A program made the position numbers and the translations under genes. Positions 38,501-52,758 of a DNA stretch of 64,000 bases are shown piece after piece. Each line of letters starts with the position of its first letter. Positions within the stretch are counted from its first letter, which is position 1. The stretch is from Aquila chrysaetos chrysaetos (lineage: Eukaryota > Chordata > Aves > Accipitriformes > Accipitridae), in assembly GCF_900496995.4 (NCBI RefSeq), contig NC_044014.1:2786501-2850500 (forward strand). The letters are read 5' to 3'. A model generated the notes under the pieces. That model was not told the origin of the DNA and searched no databases. It saw only the letters and a program-made list of their open reading frames with translations.

Positions 38501-41500
38501 TTTTGGACGTGCAAAGGAAAAGAGCTCTTAAAATTTGATCTATAGGGTATGAAGCAACTGTACAAAACAAAACAAAAAAACCCCAACCATGTGCCTGGCT
38601 TATGAAAAAGAAGGCTGAGATAAAATCTGACTATGGTTTGTAAGCAATTTAAAGGGTTCTTTAAATGTAACAGGAACAAATGACCAGAAAAAAACAAAAA
38701 ATGTTCAGATTCAAATTTTTAATAAGCTATATCTTCTAGCAGGGGGGCATTCACCTGGACAAAGCTACCAAGGAAAAAAGATTGCTATCTTTACAGCTTT
38801 CAAATCAATACAAGGTGCTTTTCTAAAAGGTATCTTTTCCTCCAGAGGTTATGGGCATGACAGCTTTAAGCACTGTAACGTACAAGATGTTATACTAAGA
38901 GGTCTAAGAATTCATTTCAACCACAGGCTTCAAAGTCTAAATACATTCCTTCCAAAAGCTAAAGAAAGTATTTTACCTTAATATCCTCTTGTATATCAAA
39001 CATTTCCGTAACTCCAACATAGTCCTCTTCAAAATCAGAACATTTCTGCCTGGGTTCCGCCATAAGCCTTTGCAGACCCACAAAATCATCGACTGGTTGA
39101 TACTTTTCTCTTGGAGTCTTCACTAATCTACTAATACCAAACACATCTTCTATGGGTTCAACTTTTTCCCTTGGTGTCTTGAAAATACGGCTGACCCCAA
39201 TCATGTCTTCTACTGGTTGATATTTCAACTTTGGAGTTCTCTTGGTTAAAGTAACACCTGCTACATCTTTTACTGCTTCCCTTTTTTGTACTGGAGTCTT
39301 CAGCAATCTTTCAAAGGCAAATTCATCTGTAACAGGTTCCAACTCTTGCTGTGGGGTCCTCATGAGCTGCTTGATGCCTGATAGGACCTCGACTGGCTCT
39401 GGCTTCTGCTGTGGGGTCCTCATGAGCTGCTTGATGCCTGATAGGACCTCGACTGGCTCTGGCTTCTGCTGTGGGGTCCTCATGAGATGCTTGATGCCTG
39501 ATAGGGCCTCAGCTGGCTTTGACTTTTGCTCTGGTGTCCTCATGAGCTGCTTGATGCCCGACAAAGCCTCTACGGGCTCCAGCTTCTGCTTCGGGGTCTT
39601 CATGAGCTGCTTGATGCCCGACAAAGCCTCTGCGGGCTCCAGCTTCTGCTTCGGGGTCTTCATGAGCTGCTTGATGCCCGACAAAGCCTCTGCGGGCTCC
39701 AGCTTCTGCTTCGGGGTCTTCATGAGCTGCTTGATGCCCGACAAAGCCTCTGCGGGCTCCAGCTTCTGCTTCGGGGTCTTCATGAGCTGCTTGATGCCCG
39801 ACAAAGCCTCTGCGGGCTCCAGCTTCTGCTTCGGGGTCTTCATGAGCTGCTTGATGCCCGACAAGGCCTCTGCGGGCTCCAGCTTCTGCTTCGGGGTCTT
39901 CAGGAGCTGCTTGATGCCCGACAAGGCCTCTACTGGTTCTGACCTTTGCTCTGGCGTCCTTAAAAGCTGCTTGATGCCTGACACAACCTCAGCTGGCTCC
40001 AACTTCTGCTTTGGAGTCCTCCTTTTTCTTCCTGATTTCACCAGAGACGCTTGTTTTTCTGGAATTATCGATAAACTGTCCACACTAATATTTTCTTCCA
40101 GCATAGCTTTTCTTTTTTCAGGAGTTTTTGTGCATATTGCATCAAACATAGACTTTAGAGACTCCTTCTCTCTCAGAAAGTGACAAATGCCTGGACTATC
40201 TCGTTTCTGTTCTGAAGCATCTGAACTATTTAACGGTGACACCATCATCTCTCCTGAAATAAGCAGTAGATTTATGTAATTTGGAAAAAGAATTAAGCAG
40301 AAAATCCAAGCATTCTAATTGCTGTATAACTAAGTAAAATGGATTCAAACAGACGGAGCCTTCTACAAACCAAAATCAAAAAATGTGCATTGACAATTGA
40401 TTTGGTAATTAGCTTCTACAAGGTACAGCACACATTTAAAACACTGACTATAAAAAAATCTAATTATTTTTTCTTATTTAATCTGATATAAAAATTAATG
40501 TTTTCTGTTGTCCCTAAAACTTCTTGTGGTGCAAGAATTTTATTGCAATTTCCTTTGTGTTTTGAAGCAATACCATACATAAATCACAAATTTTCAAGTT
40601 CAAGAACATACATTTGACCTTCCCGACACCAGGGAAGAAAAAAATGACAAGATATTTTTGTAAAATTTACATCATAGAATATCTCAAGTTGGAAAAGACC
40701 CATAAGGATCATTAAGTCCAACTGCCTGCTCCTCGCAGAAAACTACCTAAAACTAAACCATATGACTAAGAGCTTCGTCCAGAGACCCTGTGCACTCTGA
40801 CAGGCTTGGTGCCATGACTACTTCCCTGGGGAGACTGTTCCAGTGACCATCCACCCTCTCAGTGAAGAGCCTTTTCCTAATGTCCAACCTGAACTTCCCC
40901 TGACGCAGCCTCATTCCATTTTCTCGTGTCCTATCGCTGGTCACCACAGAGAGGAGATCAGCACCTCCCCCTCCGCTGCCCCCCTTGAGGAAGTCATAGA
41001 CTGCGATGAGTTCACCCCTCAGCCTTCTCTTCTCCAAGCTGAACAAACCAAGTGACCTCAGCTGCTCCTCATAAGTCTTTCCCTCGAGACCTTTCACCAT
41101 CTTGGTCACCCTCCTCTGGACACTAATAGTTTGATATCCTTCTTATAATGAGGCGCCCAAAACTACACACAGTACTTGAGGCAGGGCCGCCAGTACGGCA
41201 TAGAGCGGGACAATCACCTCTCTCAATCGGCTCGTTATGCTGTGCTTGTTGCACCCCAGGACACAGCCGGCCCTTCTGGCTGCCAGGGTACACTGTTGAC
41301 TCCTATTCAACTTGCCACCAACCCAAATTTCCAGATCTCTTTCCACAGGGTTGCCCTCCAGCCTCTCGTCCCCCAGTTTGTACGTATAACCAGTATTACC
41401 CCATCCAGGTGGAGAATCCGGCACTTGCTCTTGTTAAATTTCATATATTTGGTGCTTGGTCAGCTCTCTTGTCTATCAAGATATCTCTCTAAGGCCTCTC

Positions 41501-44500
41501 CACCCTCAAGGGAATCCACAGCTCCTCCTAGTTTAGTATCATAGGCAAACTTCCTTAATGTACATTTGATTCCTGCGTCTAGATCATTATAAAAACATTA
41601 AAGAGCACTGGCCCTAAAATTGAGCCCTGGGGCACCCCACTGGTGACTGGCCACCAGCCTGATATAACCCCATTTACTATAACTCTTTGAGCCCGACCCA
41701 TCAGCCAACTGCTCAGCCAGAATATTATAGGCTTGTCTAGCTATGTGCTGGAGATTTTATCCAGAAGGATACTGTGACAGCATCAAAAGCTTTACTAAAA
41801 TCCCAAACCACCACATCTACTGACTTCCCTTGGTCAACTACATGGGTGACCCTGTCATAAAAGGAAATGAAGTTGGTTAAGCAGGACTTTCGCTTCATGA
41901 ACCCATGCTGGCTATGACCAATGACTGCATTGTCTCTCAAGTGTTTTTCAGTAACTCCCAGAATAACCTTCTCCATAATTTTACCAGGAACTGAAGTGAG
42001 ACTGACAGGCCTGTAATTAACAGGGTCTTCCTTCTTACCCATCTTGAAAACTGGGACAGCATTTGCCAGCTTCCAGTCAACTGTGACCTCTCCAGACTCC
42101 CAAGACCGTTGAAAAATAACGGAGAGGTCCCACAATAACATCGGCCAGCTACACTCCAGTTTGCACATGGCTTGTACTTCGAAAGACACTTTTCATAAAT
42201 ACTGTAGAGGCACTGACTTTTGGAGTTCTTGGATTCTTTTGTGGCCTGCTCATTATACATAGCAGAAAAGGATAATCAAGAGGAAAGCTTGGGGAAAAGT
42301 GAAGTGAATTTCTCCGGCTGTTTAGTGCCAAGTATTTTCCTTTGCTATTTCCTAGCATAGTAAGCATGAGCATTAGAACAAGCATAAACATGCTGTTGCT
42401 CAATAGAAGCAGCCATCATTCCTTCCACTAGTAAAAAAGTACTGAAACAAAAAAAAGGTTATGGAAAAAACCCTGGTCGGAGCAATTCACAGAAGATTTT
42501 ACAGGAAGTTGTATTTTCTTCCTGAAACACAATTTACACCAAATTTATAATGCCAGAAATGCTACTTCCAGAATAATATACTCAAGACCAAGTGCCTTGA
42601 ATATTGAAAAGCTAGCCTTGCTTTGGTCCCTGGAAAAGTAGTGGAGCTGGTCCTCTTGAAACACGATTCTGGGCACAGGAAGAACAGAGTGATTGGGAAC
42701 AGTCAGCATCAATTTATCAGAGGAAAAATCAAACCTGACCAATCCAATTACCTTCTCTGGTAAAAAGAACAGATTTGTGGATGAAAAGAGAGCAGTGGCT
42801 ATTATTTAATGCAACTTTAACAAGGTTTTCTAATGTGACTTTAACAAGGTTTTCAACACTGTCTCCCACAAAATTTTGGTATCCAAACAAGAACATCACA
42901 GGCTATATGAATGGGCACCCATTTGAATAAAGAACTGGCTGGATGATCAGGCTCAGAGAGTTGCAGTTAATGAGTCTCTACCCGAAGCCCAGTAATGGGT
43001 AAGAGTACTGCAGGCTGGAGGAACAGGCTAACTCAAGGAGTCCCTTATCCTTAACTGCAACTATAATCTCAATCTTAAAACTACCACTCAGTTCATTTTA
43101 AAAGCATAACCCTCCTCTTCAAACTAGAAATAAAATACACGTGTCTGCTGGTATCAGTTTTTAATCAAGGCTTGTAGGATGTAGCAATAACTTGCCTTTG
43201 TAGTTCCTATCCTGTCAAGTCCTAATCATAAGATAGATGTTCAAGTCCTTCCAAATTCCTGGTCCAGCAGGATTAAGAAATAAACTAGTTTTTTCAACCC
43301 ATATTCCCTAAATTATGAAACTAAAGTATTCATGACATACAAAAGGATCGATGTGTACAGAATCTAAGATTAAGGGCTTGCCCACCGATTTAAGGAAAGC
43401 ACTAAATAACAGGATAAATAACATCTGATAACAGACATCTTCGAATGCATGAAGATCACTCTACTAGTTCTCCGTTTCAAAGAAAACATTTTTTGCTGGA
43501 CCCCCTTCTGAAGTTGTAACAAGGTTTGTTATACCTAAGCCTATCTTCCACAACATCTGAAATAAACCAAAATACATTTCAACTATTATTATTATTATTT
43601 TAAATATTGGAGGATTTATTCTTGATTTTTCTTGGTGTTTCAGTACATGCTCAGTTTTGCTAAATTCCCAAGAAAACAGAATTTTAATTTCAAGAATTCT
43701 GAGTTATACAGGGACATGACGACTGGTATGCAAGGTTATTAGTAAAAGATGCACAACCATCTTAATACAAATCTTCCTAACCTGAGACTTTGTAAAAAAA
43801 AAAAAACAAAACAAAACAAAAAAAAAACCCAAAACTTAAATAGATTTTTTTCTGCAAGATTACACAATAACCTCTCCCTCCCATGAAAGTTTGTCATTGG
43901 ATTTAGATGTATCCACAGACAACCGATTAAGAAAGTGCCATGCTTCAGCACAAGATTTGCCTGAAACAATACTTCAACATTTTGAAGTTTCATACCAAAT
44001 AGAACAAATAAGAAAATAACACCTACTCAAAAGTTAACTGGAACTACAAAAATGTCTTTTAATACATGATAAAAATCAACGGTTCCTTTTATGGGTTGCC
44101 AGGTGCTTCATCTTAATACATCAAGTCTGCCTAGGCTGAGACTACTCACTGTCTCAAGGAGCAGACACACCACTACACTGCTACCCCTAAATATACCTAA
44201 ACATTCCCTTTCTTTCCAAATAACAAACATACCAGATTCTTCAGGAGTGTGCAATTCAGAAATTTCCACTGCAGTACATGTTGGTGTAAAATCAGTCTTC
44301 TGAACAGTGTCCAAAGATAATGTTTTTCCACTCTTATTTTCCGGAGTTTGAAACATTTCAGTCATTCCTATAAATTATATTCAGAGAAATGAGCATATGC
44401 TTTGACAAAAGAACTACACAGTTGGCAGAGTGAGCAACACACTTTAAAAACTTACCTGTGAAGCTTTCATCCATATTCATGTTTAGCTTCAAGATAGGAT

Positions 44501-47500
44501 TTTTTACCACTTTAGGGACCCGTCCAGCTGTTCTGACTGTGGTGGAATAAGCTTTACCTACAACTATTGTAGCAGGTGACTCTGCATGACCTGTACTAAT
44601 ATGACCTTTTATTTTTCTTTCTGGAGTCTGCAGAGGGGAAAGAAGGGAAAAAAAAAAGTTAGTAAACAAAGATTCCTTATATATAAAATCTACATTTCTT
44701 ATACACTCTGACATCAACACCCATTTAACATACTAAAAGCTCAGAATTCTAGCTTCTGTAGCAAAATACCTACAAGCTGTTTTGTGGTTGTGCAAAAACA
44801 AAAAGAAACACGAAAAAAGAAAAAGAATACCTTCGGTGATTGGGTTATTTTCTTTCGGGATCTTCCCTTTTGGACACTTTTTTTAACAGTCTTTGACTGT
44901 GGTCTTGCAACACCTAGTTTTACCACTTCTGCCCAAGATTTTGCAACTAGAAAGCAAAAGAGAAATAATCCCTTTAATTCTCAGATGTATAAACTGAAGT
45001 TCACAATTATTTCTTTATGATTCCAATGGATTTGCTGCAGTGAGGCATAGGAAAATGGTTGTTGTATCATCTGACAACACCTATACTAAATTGCTCCATG
45101 CAACACTTTCACTTGGAAGACATAATTTCAGCTGAAGTTTAACAAGTGTCTGTCCAAGTACCCAGTATGGCTTTCCACAATAAAACAACAAAAAAGGCAT
45201 CATACAGTGTCAAATAGGTGGTAGACCCTAGAACCGAATGCTGACCCAATTCTGTCCTTATTCTTTTTGTAAAGAAATAATTTTTCCCAATAGAAACTTG
45301 CCATGAGCCTTTTAGTCTCATTCATTATTATACCTGAACTTTTCCCTGGTGGGACATGAGATTTAACATTAGAGAAATGGCTTCTAAGTGAAACATATCC
45401 AGCTTTTCTTTCACCACCTTCCCAAGGAATTTCGTAGTCAGGAAATTATTTATTTACAGCATTTAGATCTACACAGACATTCCATAATTTTTTCTTATAT
45501 CACCTTCTCCTTATAACATACTTTGAAAACTCCCAAAGGTTACCTTTATCACAGCATCATTCTGTACACAGCAGAAGAATCAGGGAATTAGAGCTGTGTA
45601 ACAAATGAAGCTGTAAGTTGGTAGGACATCCGCCTCATTTACTTCAGAAATAAGCTATGTGAAGACAGGGACCATATAAAAGAAAAGTTTGGTTTTTTTA
45701 AACTAGAGATAAAAAGGGGAATGCCGTTCCTGAAGAAAAGGATATTACTATTCTCTTGTCAGAATTGCTATGCAAGTTGGGGAAACTCTGTAAATAAAAA
45801 GAACTTTCAAAAGCTGTCATTGCTAGGTTGTTCAGGATATGTAGAAAAATGCCAAGCAAGCAGTAAATTATCTGACAAAGCATTGGAAACACAAAGAGTT
45901 TTATTTTGGATACAAAGACATCCAAAAGTGTTCGGAACTGTCGTGATCTTTCCATATTACAGAAGAAACTGAAGCACTGATATTAAAAACCACTTACACA
46001 TTACAGAGAGGTGGTGAAAAATAGTATGTCATTAATATTTGTGAAGTACTCTGCTGCTATTATAAAATGAATGGAACAACCAAAGCCACTGGAAAAAAAC
46101 AAAAACAAAAACAAAAACCAGCAAACCCCACTTATTTCACTAAAAGACTAATAACACTTTCAGCTGTATTAACCAGGAAGCACTGTGAAGGCCTGTGATC
46201 TTATCTCATCATGTAATAATAATAATAATGAGACCATCACTGGGACATTGTATGTAGTATGTTGTTCAAAACTTTAAAATGACACTACAAAAAAATGGAG
46301 ATAGTAAAGAGCAATAAAAATTCCTGGCTGAATGGTGGTGTTGGTGGGAAGCTTTAAATTTGATTTTGAAAGACTTTGAAAACAGATGACAAAAGACATC
46401 TTATCTGTGAGTTTCTTCAAAGATAAAAATTTCAAGAACCAGAGCTCCCCTATGATAATTTTTCCAATGCTGTTGAAACTATTTCAAACCAGTGTTCAAC
46501 ATTCAAATTCAAATGTTCAACCACAAAATATTCAAATTAACACCTAGTTATCATCCTAATTTTAATTATTATTAAATTAAATTAAATTATTTAATATTAA
46601 ATATTAAATTACTTAATTAAATTATTGTTTAATTATTATTATTTTAACTGTCAACAGTTAAGTGCAGTCCACTCCATGGACAAAGGTTGTGAACTGTGTA
46701 TAAAAAAAGGCACAAAGAAAACAAACTGAAGCTAGACTGCTATAAAGTGCACGTTTTCAAACCACAATTGATGTAATTGATAGAATTTGATTTAGTTCAA
46801 TACCACTTGAACTTGAAGGACTTGAAGGATCACTATTGCAACTAATCTTGCAAAGAGAGCCTTAATTCTACCATTTTTCAACTTCTCAACATTGAGATTT
46901 GTGTTCTAAATACAGTTTTATATATGATTTAGTGATTTGCTTTATGAATATGATAGAATGTAACACTTTGCAATTCCCAGTTGTTTCCAACATGTCCAAC
47001 AACCGTCAGAAGATACCCCAATCATTTGGTGGCCGCTGCATAACAAAATAATAGGCCTACTTCAGTTCTGTTCCTGTATTTTAAAGCATTAAAGTTAATA
47101 TTAAAAATTAACTCCTGAAACAAACCTAGTAAATTGGCACTAGAGGCACCACTTCTTCTTTTTGCATTGATAACTGCTACAGCTCCACTTCTCCTCTTCA
47201 TGGGAGCAACCTTCAAAGCAAGTTGTGCACTTCTTGTTAATTTGTCAGGTGTAGCCATTAAAAAGGCTTTATCATCTTGGTTAATGTGAGAGTTTTTAGG
47301 TGTTTTCACCTGGGCACCATTTTTCTCCTTGGTATTCATGTCTTCTGCAACAGCATCCTTCTCTTCTACAACTGGTAATGCTGTTGTGACGTAAGAAACA
47401 GAGAAACGTCCTTTTGTGTACAGTGCTGGAGAGCCTAAAGTAAATTTAGGTGTTGCCTTCCCAGAGGCAGGGGATGAGGCAGCTGCGGACTTCTGGGCTG

Positions 47501-50500
47501 GTAAATTTTTTGGTGACATTTTTTCTTTCTGCAAATGTTCAGAAAGCTCCTGGTAGAAAAAAAATACACGAAGATAAAATGTTACTGCGCATAGCTGAAC
47601 TACAAATGCTCATCTACATCTCTGACAAGTATATACAATAGTATAAAATATCATCAGTTCATTTAAAAAAGCTTTAAATGTTATTCTCTGAAAACAAGCC
47701 TGTAACATTTTACATTTCAAAGCAGTCTCACAAGACATGCAAATTCAATTGAATAAATTAACTGAATTTATAATTCTACTTTATTCCAAAGTTTTGTTCA
47801 CATCAAGTACACTACTTACATTTTAACAAGTTTAAATCAACAGCAAATGTTTTCAAACTTCTAGCCAAACCACCTGGCAGCACCTTGCACAGTCTACCAA
47901 CAAGCTACTGTTTTGTTTTCTGTTGGTTTTGAGGAACTGGAGCTTGTAGACACCACTGCTAAGTACAAACATACAGAAATGTACTCCTGCATATGCAGGA
48001 GAACGAGCAATAGCATGTGAGGTAAATAAAAACACACCTCCTGTATAAAGACAGGTAGATATAAAGGCTAAGCTGAGCCCTTTCCTACAATGGAGAAGTT
48101 AAAAAAATGCCGATTAAAATTTGATTTTAAACACTGCTTTAATTTGCAATTATAATTTCACTTCCCAACATATGTCTAACAACGTTTACTACTAATTTTT
48201 AATTAATTTTTAGAAGCCTTAGAATTTATAAATTCTGTTCAGATTAATTGTCTTAGCAACTTGATTAGTCTTAATATTTACCTGGACTGCAAAGTGCTTC
48301 AAGCCCTGAGCCTTTTTCAGAACAGCACGTGGTGAGTTTCCATACGGTAAGCTTAGTCTGGCAGGAATCGCACCTCTTTTAAGGGGTGAGTTGGGAGGCA
48401 AACTTTTATCAAAAAGTTCTGGACTTAGCTGACCACCAAAAGACACTCTCTTTCTTTTTCCTAAAGGCTGAAGTAACAAATCACCACTTTTCCTCTTCTG
48501 AGATATCTTTTTTTTCTTGCCTAAAAAAAAAAACCACACAATTGGAAATATTTCTATATATCTAAGAATCCAAGTCACCCTTTTAACCAGCATAAAAAAC
48601 AGTGCTTAGTTGTGCATTTTAAAGTTGGAAATATATCAGAATGTAACATATCTTAAAGAGAAATAGATTCAATTGAGGAAACTTTTATACATATTATTGT
48701 GGTCAAATATAACTACATGATAAATAATTTAGAACTAATATGTCAGCAATGGATTCTACGTTTTATGTAAGTGGAAAAATTATCATAAAAATGCTACGAG
48801 AATTTCTCAAATACAAAAACAAGGCATGGGATTAAACATATTTACCGGATTCGTCTCCAGCCAACAGGCCAGAAACGCTCATTTCTGAGACATCCTCATT
48901 GTCTTTGAGTACAGTAGCACTTCCAGAAGACCTTCTCTTTGCTGACAATCTACGAGGTCTTATAATGCTGGCATCTTCCAAATCTTGTTTCTGATGATAC
49001 CCCTTTGTGGCCAACTCTTCTTTAGTTCCACTGTCTTTTCTGTTTGTAGTCTTATTGTGATGTTCTTGAACGGCATTTGTCTCCAATGCTTTTTCAGCTA
49101 GCAGTCCAGAGGTCCTTGGTCTACCCCTTTTTCTTCCAGAGTCGGATTTCTGACCAGCAGGAGATGCCAGTTGTGGTGTTAACTCTTCTGCAGCCAGTGT
49201 CTCTGAATGGACACTTTTGTTTGATAATTCTTTACTTTGCCTGTTATTTCTTCTGGGACTCTTGGAATTAGAAAAAGAGGTAGGAGTTTCAGAATGTCCC
49301 TCTTTTGAGTTAACAAAGTTTGCCTGATCACTAATTTCTTTCAGCACCACTTCTTTTACAGGTTTTCCTGGTATATGTTGCTTACTATTTTGTCTTTGTT
49401 TTAAGCATTTATTTTCTTCCAAAGGCAGTTGTTTGAGGCTATCATTTCTGCACACTGAATCTTCCTTTTGAGTTTCAGCTGAAATTTCTGAAAAAGACTT
49501 ATGTTGCAATGACACACGTCGTCGAGTTGTTGGAGTATCAGTATTTACAGGATTCATTCCACTAGTTTCTTTGGTAGGCGATATGAAATGAGACCGAGGA
49601 CTCTTCCTTCTGGGAGTTGGTGTAGAAAGAACATATTTATCTACTTCAGAAACATCTGTCATGTTAGTTGTTTGTGCTAGTTTATCTACTGCTATTGCAG
49701 GGCTGTGTATTTCTATTTTATCTGCATAATCCAAGCATTCTATAGAGCACTGCTTCAGTGAAAATGCTGCATTTCCATCATTCTCCTTACTGGGTTTGGT
49801 TGTAACTTCAGTACCTTTAGATTTGCCTGCTGTACTTAGTTCCTTATGATCCTGCAAGTGACTCCTTGTACCAGTATCTCTTGACATCTCCTTTGAAACA
49901 GAAGTTCGAGGACTTCTGGTAAAACTCTTCTTGGTAGCACTTCCTATAGCTGAGATCTGGTTAAATTCTGAATTGATTACTTCTTGCTGTCTTGTTATTT
50001 TACATTCTTCAATATTTTCACTTCTGCCTATTTCTTTTTCTTTAGTCAGGCTTCCCAGATCATAAACACAACTTGACGATGAAATTCCAGCACTTGGTTC
50101 TAGCAGAACACTCTTACCATCTTCTTTTGCAGCTTGTTGAGGTACATTTCCCTCTTGCAGAGGTTTTTTCACTTTAAGCTCATGTTTCAGGTTTTCATAG
50201 AGTTTACTAAAGGGAGACATTTCATTTTGCTTGTTACTACATTGATGTATTCTGTGTGAAGATTTGGGTGTTTGTAGTTTGACGGGTAAAGCTTTGGAAA
50301 GATCTTCCTCTGTACTTTGTTTATTTTCATTGGCATGTTTTTCTTCACACTCAGCATTATCTACAAAGTAAGCAAAGCAAAACAAAAAGTAATATAGATG
50401 CAGAGTTACTTAAAAATTGCAGAACTACAAATATGAGTTCCATAAATACAGCTAAAAATTCCTTCCTTTCCTCTCCCAAGACGGTCAACCAGGGTCCAAG

Positions 50501-52717
50501 ATACAATACTGTAAATAAAACTCTGTTAACAATAACAGTTTCTCTCATTATAGAGGCATTAGTATCTAAATGTTTAACATAAAATTTATGTTGTAATCTG
50601 GAATTTATCCCATATTCAGGTAAAGCACTCGGTACTTCATGTTTTTGTTTTTCTGCAGAATCAATGGCTCATATACATCTTTCAGGGCTGACACAAAACA
50701 AATCTATGAGTATAGAAATAAACAACCATTTCGAGCAGCTTACCACAATTCAGTCTGGTTTTTGTCCTGCATTTACATAGGTGCTATATTGCTTGAACTG
50801 TGGCAATGCTTCCTTAGGGTAAAGCCAGACAATAAAGCAGAGCTGCCACTTCCCAGATGAGACATAGCAAGTGACTGCATGCGTGCTGCCATTCCACTGC
50901 AATCTGTAAACTGCATCCAAGGAAGCTTGAAGTAGCATGCTCCACTTTGCGTTTTCCATGACCAAGGGGTATATGCAAGCCAACAGAGTTCATCTGATAA
51001 GAGGTGCCCTTTTAAGCCACAAGAAGCTGAGACCTTATGTACAACTATACATCTACAAGGTCTACTTCTCAACACTACTTTATGTCAGCATCAATGCCTG
51101 CAGGAACAAATGCTGATACATGTTGACTTTTCATAATCGTGATGGGAAATAATCCATGTAAAGATGAAGGTAGAGACTCTGACATAGAAGGAAAAGCCTA
51201 TCAATTACCTCCCAGGAAAGGGGAAAAGGGGGGGGGGGGGGAAGAGACATGGGAAAGAACAGGAAATTAGATCTTTCTATGAAAGCTTTTACACAACTGG
51301 AGACATCAGTATTTTTTTTACTGCGCTGACAAGTTGTTCCCTCAAAGTTGATAGAACAACAGAGCAAAGACTGTTGTATTGTAGGACAGTGTTGGGAAAC
51401 CTATGACCCAAACGCTGTGAATACAGATGAGCTCACAACAACCCACTGAAATGGAACACTTTTAAACAGCCTGGGTTTTTTGCACTGGAACAAACATTTG
51501 TCACAAAAATCAAACCTGTCTGTAGATAAATAGCCTTCATGTAACAACCTTATCTCTTCCCATGAGAGCAGCATTACTTAAGACAAGAAGGATGAGAAGG
51601 TGAAGTCCTGGCCTTTAACCAGCCTATGGTCTATAACTACCCAGACTTAGTAGCTCTAAATGACTTTTACTGGGTCTACATGAAACAGCTACTGTAAACT
51701 ATTATTTCAACCAGCAAAATTAACCCTTCCCATATATCTCCAGAATTATACCTGTTTCAATTTCTTATTAGGTAAGAATACATGAGATAATGCAATATTT
51801 GCTCACAGGGGATCTAGCTGTATTTTAGGTCAGCAGAGAGCTGCAAGTTAAATTTTAATCACAAAGGTGAATTTGCCATGTTGTACTTGTTCGGTGCTGC
51901 TGAAAAGTAAAATGTAATAGGCAATCGTTTCACACATCAGTTTCAACTGACATTTGTATTGCATTTGCAAAGCTTGTGTACTGAATTCCCTTCTTTGCTA
52001 TAAACTTCATAAACTGAATTTGCACAAAGCAATAAATATGGATTTCACCAATTCAAGGCTAACTGTTACTGCATGTTTGTCAGGATGCAATTAAACTGAT
52101 TTCTCTTGGCAGGACTTAGCTTTGGTAAATCACAGCATCTGAGTATGACAAGATAGTACACCGCCATAGAGAGGTGTATTGTACTCAGATTGAAAAGCCT
52201 TAAAATAAATTTCTTTTGCTCTTTTCAACATTGTTTTTCCTCTTATGCTAAGATTAAATGCAGTTAAGGCAGAAGAAGAAAACAAAGCCCCCAAAAAACA
52301 GGTACCAACCTGAAGCATGAGGACTTTTAGATCCTGAAGTTTGTTTGCATAATAATTCCACTTCTGCCACCTGCTGAACATGAAGAACCTGTAAATTTGT
52401 ACAATATTACAGCAGAGCAACAAATATTGTATAGTTTACCTTTCAACCGTACATTGAAAAACACTAGTTTTATAAAAGTATATGCATTGTTGACTAAACA
52501 GGCTTAGAAGTATTGAAATTAAATCCTAGAATATTTCAAAATTTAAGAACATTGACCAGTGCACATTTAAGGTCCTATATCACAAGAGTTTAAGCCTTGT
52601 TTTATCATTAAAATTATTAGCTCTAAAAGCAGCTGTAGCATAAGAATGCACATTGCAATCTCACCTTCTTACCAGACCTAGTGGAAATTTTTTTTGTTTA
52701 AATAAAGGAACTATAAC

Positions 52718-52758
<41 letters not shown>

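Larger units (their letters stand above)
40254..44232 (-). other. MKI67: MKI67 intron 12
   Basis: A 4.0-kb intron between exons 12 and 13. Besides the two CR1 pieces listed separately it holds an A-rich run (43795-43826) and an (ATT)n stretch (43585-43600). No extra exon is needed, since the phases of exons 12 and 13 fit directly. Confidence 0.85.

Noticed and set aside
39242..40183. 313-codon plus-strand open frame, with a second 138-codon frame at 39526-39942
   Set aside because: Both are antisense to the MKI67 repeat array. A stop-free 60-bp unit repeated in phase keeps the opposite frames open, and the sense frame matches Ki-67.
41737..42189. 150-codon minus-strand frame with reverse-transcriptase motifs
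   Set aside because: Part of a truncated, frameshifted CR1 copy in an MKI67 intron, so not an independent gene.
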